DNA from: an uncultured Collinsella sp.
Lineage (GTDB): Bacteria > Actinomycetota > Coriobacteriia > Coriobacteriales > Coriobacteriaceae
Reading direction: 5' to 3'
Assembly (NCBI GenBank): GCA_902494535.1
Contig: CABUTO010000032.1
Span: 1-27,859, forward strand
Length of the DNA stretch: 27,859 bases
Made by a program: the position numbers and the translations under genes. The notes beneath the pieces are model-generated. The model saw only the letters and a program-made list of their open reading frames with translations, ran no database searches and was not told the DNA's origin. This document shows, piece after piece, positions 6,349 to 14,701 of this stretch (position 1 is its first letter; each line of letters begins with the position of its first letter).

Positions 6349-9219
6349 TCACGCTCCCTGTGCGGCAAGCGCCGCGGTCAGGACGATACCGGCGATCTTG
6401 GCGGCCTTGACGTCATGCTTGTCGAAATCCTCCAAGGCCACCGAGATGGCGACCGTGGGTGAATCGTAAGGTGCAAAGCCAACGAACATCGAGTTGACGT
6501 TGGTGCCGCCGGTCTCGGCCGAGCCGGTCTTGCCGGCGACCTTGACGCCGGGGATCTGGGCATCGGTGCCGGTGCCGGACTGGACGACGGCAAGCATGGC
6601 CTGCTTGACCTGGTCGGCCGTGGCGGAGCTGACGGCCTGACCCAGCGAGCGGGACTGCGTGGTCTTGACCACGGTTCCGTCCGGGGCGAGTACCTGGGCT
6701 ACAAAGTACGGGTCCATGACCACGCCGCTGTTAGCGATGGCGGCGGCAATCACGGCGTTTTGCATGACGGTGGTCTGCGGGCCGGGCGTGTGGTCCATGC
6801 CGACAGGCTGGCCGGCGCCGGCCCAGGCGGTCTCCCACTCGGTCATGAGCGACGGGTCGGCCATGATGGAGGCCGCGGAGGTCAGGTCCTGGCCGAGCTT
6901 TTGGCCGTAGCCAAAGGCGTTGGCAAACTGTACGAGCGTGTTTGCGCCAACTTCGTTTGCCACCTGGCCAAAGACGACGTTGGAGGACACGGCAAAGGCC
7001 TGCTGCAGGCTGATGGTGCCGTAGCTCTCGTTGGCATAGTTGGTGACCGGTGCGTTGCCGATGTCCATGGAGCCGGGCGCCTGGTAGGTGCTGGTAAGGC
7101 TGGCGGTACCGGTCTCGAGTGCCGCGGAAAGCGTAACGACCTTAAACGTTGAGCCCGGCGTGTACAGCGCGTCCATGGCGCGATTGTACATGGAGCCGTC
7201 CTCGCCGCCGCCCGTCTGCAGCAGGGCATCGATGTTGGTGTTGTCGTAGGTGGGCGAGCTGGCACATGCGAGCACCGCGCCGGTACGCGGGTCGATGACC
7301 ACTACAGCGCCCTTAAAGCCCTTGAGTGCCTGCTCGGCCGCCGTCTGGATACGCGAGTCGATGGTGAGCTTGGCGGTGTTGCCCGGTTGGGTCTGGCCCG
7401 CGAGCGACGCGATGGCATTGTTCCAGCTGGAGTAATCCTTAGAGCCGGTGAGCGTGTCGTTCATGGCGCTCTCGATGGCGGTGGTGCCATACTGCTGGCT
7501 CACATAGCCAACCACGTGCGCTGCCAGGTTACCGTTGGGGTAGGAGCGTACGTAGGTGCCGTCCTCCTGCTGCAGCGACTCGGCCAGCGTCACGCCGTCG
7601 GACGTGATGATGGAGCCGCGCTGGATGTACTTGGAGCGGGCGATGGTGTGGTTGTTGGTCGGCATGTCCTGATAGTCCTTGGCCTTGATGACCTGGACAT
7701 AGGTGAGGTTGCCGATAAGGATGGCGAACAGCGCCGTAAAGGCGAGCACCGCACGGGTTAGACGGTTGGCGAGCGCAACGCGGCCGAGCACACCGGATTC
7801 AGGCGTGTCGAGCAGGCGACGGCGCATGCGCGAGCCGATGGAATGGCTGCCGCTGCCGTAGGAAGACGAGGTGGCAAAGCGCGTGCCCGTCGGGGCGGCG
7901 GCAGATGCGACCTGATCATCGGTGATGGCGGCCATGGTGCCGGTGCCGGTAAGCTCGGCCTCGCGTCCGGTCGCCTCGTCACCGGCGCGCAGCAGGAGCG
8001 CGACGATGATAAAGCTCGCCAGCAGAGAGGAGCCGCCCTGGCTCATAAAGGGCAGAGTGACGCCGGTCAGCGGGATCAGGCGGGTTACGCCGCCAACGAT
8101 CAAGAAGGCCTGGAAGCTGATGGCGGCCGTAAGGCCTGTGGCACTAAAGGCGGCGAGGTCGGATTTAGCGCGGGCAGCCGTGGTGAGGCCACGCACGGCA
8201 AAGAGCATAAACAGGATGAGCACGGCGCCGCCGCCCAAAAGGCCCATCTCCTCGCCGATAGCCGAGAAGATAAAGTCGGACTCGACGACAGGGATGTTGT
8301 TGGCCATGCCGTTGCCGATGCCAACACCGACCAGACCACCATCGGCAAGCGAGAAGAGCGACTGGACGATCTGGTAGCCCTGGCCCTGGGCGTCCTTAAA
8401 CGGATCGAGCCAAACCTGGAAACGCACCTGAACGTGAGACAGGAACTTGTAGGCGCCCACGGCTCCAACGGCTAAGAGCGCAAGGCCGATAACGACATAC
8501 GAAAAGCGCCCCGTGGCAACGTAGAGCATCAGCAAGAAGATGGTGTAGAACAGTACGGCAGAGCCCAGATCGCGTTCGAAGACGACGACGAGCAGGCACA
8601 CACCCCACACGGCAAACAGCGGCAGCAGCAGTCGCAGGCGAGGGATCTTAAAGCCCAGAATCTTGCGGTTGGAGATGGAGAGCAGCTCGCGGTTCTCGGC
8701 CAGGTAGCCGGCCAGGAACAGGACGATAAAGACCTTGGCGAACTCGCCGGGCTGGATGGTAAAGCCCGCGATGCGAATCCAGAGCTTGGAACCCGAGATC
8801 GTGGTGCCGATAAAGATGGGCAGCATCAGCAGAATGATGCCGATGATGCCAAAGGTGTACTTGTAGCGCATGACCACGTCGAGGTTCTTAACCAACGCGA
8901 GCGTCCCCACCATCAGGGCCACCGAGACAAACAGGATGATGAGCTGTGAGATCGCGAGAGCGGGTGCGAGACGCGTCACGAACGTGATACCGATGCCCGA
9001 AAGCACAAAGACAATGGGCAGGATGGCGGGGTCGGCACCGGGCGCCAAGATGCGCACGGCAATGTGGGCCGCGGCAAAGGCGGCAAAGAGGCCGATCGGT
9101 ACGGCGAGCGTCTCAAAGGAGATGGCAGCGCCCGCGGTGAGGACGTACATCGCATACAGCAGGATGACGGGGAACGCCGAGGCGATGAGCAAGAGCAGCT
9201 CGGTGTTGCGGCGACTCAT
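6349..9219 (-). CDS. rodA-pbpA: SEDS glycosyltransferase fused to class B penicillin-binding protein
   Basis: One 956-aa polypeptide joins the two enzymes of a peptidoglycan synthase. Residues 1-412 are a RodA/FtsW SEDS lipid II polymerase with about ten membrane helices. Its motifs are WIRIAGFTIQPGEFAKV (147-163), ERDLGS with the predicted catalytic Asp217, E-E-M-G-L-L-G and LPFMSQGGSS (389-398). A polar linker (413-485) leads to one membrane helix (about 487-511). The class B PBP follows, with RGSI near 534, S-T-F-K (Ser690 nucleophile), SSN (745-747) and KTGS (897-900). In mycobacteria and streptomycetes rodA and pbpA are adjacent separate genes at this position. There is no stop or frameshift here. 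The ATG at 9219 is chosen for GGGAG at 8 nt; the GTG at 9228 overlaps the SD. It lies 16 bp after pstP. Confidence 0.93.
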   Translation of the reverse strand: MSRRNTELLLLIASAFPVILLYAMYVLTAGAAISFETLAVPIGLFAAFAAAHIAVRILAPGADPAILPIVFVLSGIGITFVTRLAPALAISQLIILFVSVALMVGTLALVKNLDVVMRYKYTFGIIGIILLMLPIFIGTTISGSKLWIRIAGFTIQPGEFAKVFIVLFLAGYLAENRELLSISNRKILGFKIPRLRLLLPLFAVWGVCLLVVVFERDLGSAVLFYTIFLLMLYVATGRFSYVVIGLALLAVGAVGAYKFLSHVQVRFQVWLDPFKDAQGQGYQIVQSLFSLADGGLVGVGIGNGMANNIPVVESDFIFSAIGEEMGLLGGGAVLILFMLFAVRGLTTAARAKSDLAAFSATGLTAAISFQAFLIVGGVTRLIPLTGVTLPFMSQGGSSLLASFIIVALLLRAGDEATGREAELTGTGTMAAITDDQVASAAAPTGTRFATSSSYGSGSHSIGSRMRRRLLDTPESGVLGRVALANRLTRAVLAFTALFAILIGNLTYVQVIKAKDYQDMPTNNHTIARSKYIQRGSIITSDGVTLAESLQQEDGTYVRSYPNGNLAAHVVGYVSQQYGTTAIESAMNDTLTGSKDYSSWNNAIASLAGQTQPGNTAKLTIDSRIQTAAEQALKGFKGAVVVIDPRTGAVLACASSPTYDNTNIDALLQTGGGEDGSMYNRAMDALYTPGSTFKVVTLSAALETGTASLTSTYQAPGSMDIGNAPVTNYANESYGTISLQQAFAVSSNVVFGQVANEVGANTLVQFANAFGYGQKLGQDLTSAASIMADPSLMTEWETAWAGAGQPVGMDHTPGPQTTVMQNAVIAAAIANSGVVMDPYFVAQVLAPDGTVVKTTQSRSLGQAVSSATADQVKQAMLAVVQSGTGTDAQIPGVKVAGKTGSAETGGTNVNSMFVGFAPYDSPTVAISVALEDFDKHDVKAAKIAGIVLTAALAAQGA

Positions 9220-9235
9220 AAGCGGCACTCCCTTT

Positions 9236-11035
9236 CTAATTCTTATCGGAGGCTTCGGCCTCGGCGGACTGTTCGGCGGTTTTCTCGGAATCTGATTCGG
9301 AGGTCGATCCCTGATTGGTGTTGTCGCGAATCGTTTGCGCGTCGATCACCTGGCGGGTCTGCTCCTCGTCGATCTGGTGGCGGTACTTGGATATCGTGTC
9401 CTGCGCATCGTCGACACTTGTTTGCGGAATGCCCGCCTTGAGGCGGTTTTGCGTGTCTTCGGGCAGGTCGGACAGCTTGATGCTGGTTTCGCTTTCGAGC
9501 CAGTGGAGCTTGAGTCCGAGTGGCTTGCCGGGCAGGCCGCGCCAGACGGCGACATTGCCCTGGTAGGTACCCAGGTAGTACGAGCCGGTGACACCCGTGT
9601 AGGCCCAGATGCCAGCTGCCAGCACAAAGACGAGGGCCAGGATGGCGGCGATAGTAACGTTGCGGCGACGCACGCGTTGCGCCTCGCGCATAACGCCATC
9701 GTCAACCAGGTCAACGACTACTACGGTTACGTTGTCGTGGCCGCCGGCGGCAAGCGCCGCGTCCACTAGGTTGTCGACGCAGATTTGCGCGGTTGAGGAC
9801 TGCGTGGCGATGTTCTCGATATCGCTATCGGGAATCATGCTCGAAAGGCCGTCGGAGCACAGGATCAGACGGTCGCCTTCCTCGATATGCAGAGTGAAGT
9901 GGTCGGCATACATGGCGGGGTCCGAGCCCAGCGCACGGGTGATGACCGAACGGTTGGGGTGGACGCGAGCCTCGTCTGCCGTGATCTCGCCAGCGTCCAC
10001 GAGCTCCTCCACGTAGGAGTGGTCGCGGGTCACGCGGATGAGCGTGCCCTCGTGGAGCAGATAGGCGCGAGAGTCGCCCACGTGGGCGATGGCGAGCGTG
10101 TCGTTTTCGATGTAGGCGCAGGTGGCTGTGCAGCCCATGCCGGGCTTGCCCAGGCCGTTCAGGGCCGCCTCGATTACGGCGGCGTTGGCTGCCTCGACGG
10201 CTGCGGCCAGGCGTGCTGCGTCGGCGGACTGTGGGGCCGTCTTGGCTATAGTCTCGACAGCGATAGAAGAGGCTACCTCGCCGGCGGCGTGACCACCCAT
10301 GCCGTCGCATACGCAAAAGAGCGGCGACTGCACCAGGTAGGAATCCTCATTGTGCGGGCGCACACAGCCAACGTCGGAGCGGGCGCCCCACATGAGTTGC
10401 GTGGTGGTACCGGCATCATAGGTCGAGTCGGTCTCGATGCGCTCCTCGGTCAGGGGCTCAAAGCTCATGGTCGAGCCGGGGTCTTTGAGCTTGGCCTCAA
10501 CGGCAGCAACGTCGATCTCGGCGGTGTCACCGGGAGAGACGGTGTCGGTCTCGGCGTTTGATTCGGAATTGTCGGTGTCCGGGGAGTCGGGCTCCTCGGA
10601 CACGCGGGCGGTCGACTCGTCGTCTTGCGGGCTGACGTCTATAGGCTCGGGCGCCGGCGTAGACGCGGGCGCAACCTCGGATGCCGGGGCTATGGGAAAC
10701 GCCGGCGCGGCGGGCTCGGGTGCCGCAAACACCGCAGCGCTCTCGTTGATTGCCGCGGCGACGGGCTCTGCAAAGTGAGCCGGCGCCGGGGTTGCTTCGG
10801 GCGCTGTGGGCTGTTCCGCAGCATGTGCGCCGATGGGCGCCGCTACGGCATCCTCTTCGTCCTCGTTATCGGCGAGATCCGAAATATCATGCGTTACATG
10901 CGAAAGAGGCAGGGAGAACACGGTGTCCTCGGGCTCCACGGGTGCGGAGCCCGCCGGAGCGGCGTGGGCCGGCGCAGCTGTGGCGGCGGCCGGTGCCTCG
11001 GTCATAGTTGCGGACTTGTTCTCCTCGTCGATCAT
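9236..11035 (-). CDS. pstP: PP2C-type Ser/Thr phosphatase with membrane anchor
   Basis: Metal-dependent phosphatase that reverses the kinases of this operon. Residues 1-205 form an Ala/Pro/Glu-rich, probably disordered N-terminal extension. The PP2C domain spans about 212-445: E-D at 230-231, DGMGGH (244-249), GDSRAYL (320-326), SDG with Asp395 and GGHDN (431-435). A membrane helix lies at about 460-482, and an outside domain of about 115 aa follows. The usual actinobacterial PstP begins directly with the phosphatase domain, so the extension is unusual. Its ATG overlaps the fhaB stop (ATGA), suggesting coupled translation. Internal Met codons at residues 11 and 190 lack a well-placed SD, and the coding-like composition argues that the extension is translated. 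Confidence 0.92.
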   Translation of the reverse strand: MIDEENKSATMTEAPAAATAAPAHAAPAGSAPVEPEDTVFSLPLSHVTHDISDLADNEDEEDAVAAPIGAHAAEQPTAPEATPAPAHFAEPVAAAINESAAVFAAPEPAAPAFPIAPASEVAPASTPAPEPIDVSPQDDESTARVSEEPDSPDTDNSESNAETDTVSPGDTAEIDVAAVEAKLKDPGSTMSFEPLTEERIETDSTYDAGTTTQLMWGARSDVGCVRPHNEDSYLVQSPLFCVCDGMGGHAAGEVASSIAVETIAKTAPQSADAARLAAAVEAANAAVIEAALNGLGKPGMGCTATCAYIENDTLAIAHVGDSRAYLLHEGTLIRVTRDHSYVEELVDAGEITADEARVHPNRSVITRALGSDPAMYADHFTLHIEEGDRLILCSDGLSSMIPDSDIENIATQSSTAQICVDNLVDAALAAGGHDNVTVVVVDLVDDGVMREAQRVRRRNVTIAAILALVFVLAAGIWAYTGVTGSYYLGTYQGNVAVWRGLPGKPLGLKLHWLESETSIKLSDLPEDTQNRLKAGIPQTSVDDAQDTISKYRHQIDEEQTRQVIDAQTIRDNTNQGSTSESDSEKTAEQSAEAEASDKN

Positions 11036-11448
11036 CGACGGTTCACCTTCATGACCACGTCGCCAATCTGGACTTCGTCGCCCTCGCGCAGCGTTGCGGG
11101 CTCAACAAGCTGGCGGCCGTTGACGAGCGTGCCGTTAAGCGAGTTGAGGTCCTCGATGATGAGCGCCGGGCCCTGCAGCGAAAAGCGCGCATGTGAGGCC
11201 GAGACGAACGGTTCGTTGATGCAGATGTCCGAAGATGGCGAGCGACCGACGATGACGGGGCCGAGCATGTCTACGTGGATGCCGCGGATACCGCGCGGAC
11301 CCTTGTCCACATCAATCGTCCAGATAGCCGAGTCGCGGCGCTGCCCGCGCACAAGTCCCACGCCGGTCTTCATGACGGCGAACAGGAAGATATAGAGCAG
11401 GGCGACCAGGACGATGCGGCCTGCAAAAAGGACGATATCGATGTTCAT
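11032..11448 (-). CDS. fhaB: Membrane-anchored FHA protein FhaB
   Basis: A 138-aa protein with one N-terminal membrane helix (about 5-26) and a C-terminal FHA domain (about 62-136). The FHA signature is intact: V-G-R-S (67-70), S-A-S-H (83-86) and N-S-L-N-G-T-x-V-N-G. FHA domains bind phosphothreonine; the mycobacterial FhaB/FipA is a PknA/PknB substrate that links kinase activity to FtsZ/FtsQ complexes. It starts 6 bp after fhaA with AGGGG upstream, and its TGA overlaps the pstP ATG. Order and architecture match the classic actinobacterial cluster. Confidence 0.92.
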   Translation of the reverse strand: MNIDIVLFAGRIVLVALLYIFLFAVMKTGVGLVRGQRRDSAIWTIDVDKGPRGIRGIHVDMLGPVIVGRSPSSDICINEPFVSASHARFSLQGPALIIEDLNSLNGTLVNGRQLVEPATLREGDEVQIGDVVMKVNRR

Positions 11449-11454
11449 AAGCGA

Positions 11455-12465
11455 CTATCCCCTAAATTCAAAGGTGCTCAGGCCAAACGTCAGCAGATCG
11501 CCGTTGCGCAGCGGGCAGCGCGTAATGCGGCGGTTGTTGACGAGCGTGCCGTTGGTGGAATTGAGGTCCTCGATCGACCAATCCGAGCCCGTAAAGGTGA
11601 GCTGGGCGTGGCGGCGCGACACGTTGGGGTCGCGCAGGGCAATGTCGGAAACTGAGCGCTCGCGACCGATGGTCACCTGTGCGGAGGTGATGCTATGGCT
11701 CTCGCCGCTCACGACGTCGACGAGCTGGGCGAGCGGGCGCTGCGGGGCACGAGTGCTCGCCATGTTGGAGGCGATGCCGGCTGCGGCACCTAGGCCCACG
11801 GCGGCACCGGTCGCGGCGGCTCCGCCCATGCCGGCAAGCGCGTCGCGCGAGACGGTCTGCGGCACCGGGATAGGAGCGGCGGGGTCGGGGACGCTAGGCG
11901 CGAAGGGATCTGCCACGGCAAGCGGGTCGGGAGCGGCGGCGCGAGGCGTCGGCTGCTGCTGGGGCATGGCGGCGGGGCGCTGCTGCTGCGGGGCAGCAAA
12001 CTGCTGCTGGCCGGCGCGCGGGGCGCTGGCGGCACGGCTTGCCGCGGAGTTGTTCTGGCCCAGGCCGTTTTGATAGGCGCGCTCTTCTTCGTACAGGCGG
12101 CCGAGCGTGGGGGCATCGACGTTCTCGGCAAAGACCGAGAACTTGCCGGCGCGCAGCTGCGGATCGATCATAAAGCGCACGAGGGGCTCGCCGACAAAGA
12201 CATAGCGGCGCTTTTCGGCCTGCGCCTTCACAAACTCGCGGACCTCGCGCGAAAGCTCGGGGTAGAACGGGGCGAGCATGGGATCGTCGTCGGCGGCGAT
12301 AAGGATGGTATAGAGTGCCGGCGCCGTGTTGACGCCGTTAATCACCAGAGTCTGATCCTCCATGTCGCGAGCGGCCTGCTTGGCAAGCTTCTTAAAGGAG
12401 AACGGGGCACGGGTGGCACCGAAGATGCCGGCCACGTGGTCCTCGAAGATGTTCAGGAAGTTCAC
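11455..12465 (-). CDS. fhaA: DUF3662 and FHA domain protein FhaA
   Basis: A soluble 336-aa adaptor. Residues 1-115 match the DUF3662 N-terminal domain (opening N-F-L-N-I-F-E-D-H-V and an F-V-G-E-P-L-V-R-F segment). Residues 140-240 are a Gln/Pro/Ala-rich linker. The FHA domain lies at about 250-336 with I-G-R-E-R, S-R-R-H-A and N-S-T-N-G-T-L-V-N. Mycobacterial FhaA binds the phosphorylated MviN pseudokinase and regulates septal and polar wall synthesis. The GTG start overlaps the TGA of the upstream kinase, with GGAGAG at about 9 nt, so translation is probably coupled. Confidence 0.92.
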   Translation of the reverse strand: MNFLNIFEDHVAGIFGATRAPFSFKKLAKQAARDMEDQTLVINGVNTAPALYTILIAADDDPMLAPFYPELSREVREFVKAQAEKRRYVFVGEPLVRFMIDPQLRAGKFSVFAENVDAPTLGRLYEEERAYQNGLGQNNSAASRAASAPRAGQQQFAAPQQQRPAAMPQQQPTPRAAAPDPLAVADPFAPSVPDPAAPIPVPQTVSRDALAGMGGAAATGAAVGLGAAAGIASNMASTRAPQRPLAQLVDVVSGESHSITSAQVTIGRERSVSDIALRDPNVSRRHAQLTFTGSDWSIEDLNSTNGTLVNNRRITRCPLRNGDLLTFGLSTFEFRG

Positions 12466-14315
12466 GAAAGATCACTCTCCGTATAGGTTCTTTGGTATCC
12501 GAGCAAATATAGGCATATCCCAACGATTATAGAGGATAGGGTTCCCGCAACCGCCGCCTTGGCGACGACCGCGGCTGCAAGGCTGGCAATTTCCATATGG
12601 TGTGCAAGACAGGACGCCGCTGCGCAGCCGATGCCGGTGACAGCGATGGCGGCGATTGCGGCAAGGTTTGAGCCCTGATCGGCACGCTTGGCATGGGCAT
12701 TGAGCAGCGCGGATGACGCTGCGGCAGTTGCCGCGACCAGCACAAAGGCAGCCCAAAGGAGCGGGTCTCCCAGCGCTGCGGCAACGTTACCGAGCCCCAG
12801 CACGCCTCCGGCTGAAAGCGCGACCGTGGCCAGACGGGCAAAAAGCGCGCCCATGCCCGTTGCCGCGGCGGCGCTTGCCGGGCCGAGCCAAAATGACGCG
12901 ACGCCGGCGGCGACCCCAGCTGCCAGGAAGGTATTGCCGGTCAGACAGCCAAGCGCGAGTGCACAGGTGAGCGTGGCGCTCGCGGCAGTCTCGGTGCGAC
13001 CCCAGGCGATCCACCAACCGGACATGGCGGCGGCAAAGATCACCGCGACGGGCAGCATCGACAGGATGCCTTGTGCCTGCATGGTGGCGTTGGCCATGAG
13101 CACCAAAAAGCCCACAGCCGAGATGGCCGAGCCAATCTGGGGGGCCAGGCCAGCCGCCGCTCCGATCGCGATGGCCGCAATGACCAGGCCGGGAAGCGCC
13201 GCGACCCCGGCCGTTTGCATCAGTAAAAAGCTAAAGGTGCCGCACGTTAGCGCCGAGATAGTGCGCATGGTGTAGTCGCGCGCATGGCTCCAGCGCGTGC
13301 CCGCCCAGCCGAGTGCGGGGTCGACCTCGATGGCGTCGTCCTCGTAGTGCGACGGCTCGATATCGTCGAGTTCCTGCTCGTCATCCGAAAGCTCGCCAAC
13401 CATTTGCTCCAGGCTGCGACGGCCCTCGCGCACGCTGCCCAGACCGGCAAGGAGCTGGTCGCAAAATGCCTCGATGCTGTTGGGGCGGTCCTGCGGCATG
13501 GGGGAGAGCGCGCTCATGAGCGCGGCCTCGGCTCCCGGGGGAAAGTGTGGTATCAGCTCGCTGGGATAGGTGGCGCCGCCGATGATGCGGTCGAGCGAGT
13601 CGGCGGGCGTGGCCGCCATAAAGGGAGCGCTGCCGCACAGGCCCTCGTAGATCACACAGGCGAGGGCAAAGACATCGGCGCGCTCGTCGACCGTGCCGGT
13701 CTCGATATCGAGCTGCTCGGGCGGCATGTAGCCGATGGTGCCGCCGCGTGAGCCGCCAAAGCCACCGGCGGACGACAGTCGCGCCATGCCAAAGTCGGTG
13801 AGCTTTACATTGCCCGAGTGGTCGATGAGCACGTTGGCGGGCTTAATGTCCAGGTGGAGTACGCCATTACTATGAGCGAAGGTGAGCGCCTGGCCCAGGG
13901 CATCGGCAATGGCCGCGGCCTCGTCAAAGGTAAGTGAGTGGCCGTCCACGCGGTGCAAAAACTCGGCCAGCGACATGCCATCGACATATTCCATAACCAG
14001 GTAGGCATAGGCTGTGTCGTGCGTAAAGTCGATGACCTGCACGATGTTGGGATGTTGAAGCATAGCGGCAGTGTGCGCCTCGCGCAGGACATCCATGATG
14101 TCGCTGGCGGGCATGCCGGCACCGTTGATAAGGGGGATGCGCTTAATGGCGACGCGGCGGCGCAGATGCGTGTCGCGGCAGATCTCGATGGAGCCAAAAC
14201 CGCCGGTCGCAAGTGTCTCGAGCGGCTGGTACCGCTTAAGCAGCTCGCGAGAGCTGGTGCCCTCCAGAGGAACGTCCGGCGAGAACCGGGCGGTATGTTG
14301 CGAGAAAAGCGGCAT
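12462..14315 (-). CDS. Ser/Thr protein kinase with C-terminal polytopic membrane domain
   Basis: First gene of the wall-signalling operon, 617 aa. Kinase domain about 29-290: ATGGFGSIEI (36-45), Lys58, Glu79, HLDIKPAN (154-161), DFG (174-176) and G-Y-M-P-P-E-Q. The HRD arginine is replaced by Leu155 while Asp156 is kept, so it is a non-RD kinase and may not need activation-loop phosphorylation. An acidic linker (about 310-335) leads to roughly eight Ala/Gly-rich membrane helices (about 350-605). There is no PASTA or other recognisable sensor domain. It occupies the operon's pknA role but not its usual place or architecture, so no symbol is given. The ATG at 14315 with GAGGG 6 nt upstream is preferred over the TTG at 14321. 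Confidence 0.88.
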   Translation of the reverse strand: MPLFSQHTARFSPDVPLEGTSSRELLKRYQPLETLATGGFGSIEICRDTHLRRRVAIKRIPLINGAGMPASDIMDVLREAHTAAMLQHPNIVQVIDFTHDTAYAYLVMEYVDGMSLAEFLHRVDGHSLTFDEAAAIADALGQALTFAHSNGVLHLDIKPANVLIDHSGNVKLTDFGMARLSSAGGFGGSRGGTIGYMPPEQLDIETGTVDERADVFALACVIYEGLCGSAPFMAATPADSLDRIIGGATYPSELIPHFPPGAEAALMSALSPMPQDRPNSIEAFCDQLLAGLGSVREGRRSLEQMVGELSDDEQELDDIEPSHYEDDAIEVDPALGWAGTRWSHARDYTMRTISALTCGTFSFLLMQTAGVAALPGLVIAAIAIGAAAGLAPQIGSAISAVGFLVLMANATMQAQGILSMLPVAVIFAAAMSGWWIAWGRTETAASATLTCALALGCLTGNTFLAAGVAAGVASFWLGPASAAAATGMGALFARLATVALSAGGVLGLGNVAAALGDPLLWAAFVLVAATAAASSALLNAHAKRADQGSNLAAIAAIAVTGIGCAAASCLAHHMEIASLAAAVVAKAAVAGTLSSIIVGICLYLLGYQRTYTESDLS

Positions 14316-14395
14316 GGCCAACCCTCGTGCGTTTAAAGTTCGTTTGCGAGTGGCGGGCGCGGAGCCGAGCCGTTCGCGGTGGCATAGATGCTGCT

Positions 14396-14401
14396 AGTGT
14401 A
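14396..14401 (-). promoter_or_regulatory. -10 box of the kinase operon
   Basis: The minus strand reads TGCTACACTAG (14394-14404) with TACACT as -10, about 80 bp before the kinase start. The same 11 bases form the tRNA-Arg promoter core. No -35 close to consensus is visible. Confidence 0.45.
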
Positions 14402-14475
14402 GCACGCTCGGGTGCATGGGGAGGATAGCGGGATGCGAGGTTGCCTGTCTGGCTTGGCTCTGTTTTGGCTCGCTC

Positions 14476-14645
14476 GGAAAGCGCACCCCACTTTGCGACC
14501 AAATTAAGGGATGCACTTTCCGAATGGGGTGGTCTGCGGAAACTGCGTCCCAGAATATTGGCGTAGAGCGGGATGCGCTTTCCGGATGGGCGCTCAAAAG
14601 GAAACCGCATCCCACTTTGGAGCGCCAAAACGGGATGCGGTTTCC
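14476..14645. repeat. Three palindromes at an exact 62-bp period
   Basis: Units 14476-14521, 14538-14583 and 14600-14645 are each 46 bp and are separated by exactly 16 bp. Each has a left arm of type GGAAANYGCRYCCC and a right arm GGGATGCRSTTTCC, 18 nt apart. The third unit is a perfect 14-bp stem with an inner TTTGG/CCAAA stem; the first keeps an inner TTTG/CAAA stem. On the minus strand the third unit is followed by TTTT, so it can terminate the YcxB-like gene. The array fills most of the 386-bp gap upstream of the kinase operon. Confidence 0.85.
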
Positions 14646-14701
14646 GCTGTCAATCTAAGTTACGCCTAAGCAGGCGGCCGGAGTTTGGACCCCGGCTCGG
14701 G

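Noticed and set aside
14476..14645. CRISPR array
   Set aside because: There are only three units, each a long palindrome, with 16-bp intervals too short for spacers and no cas genes nearby.
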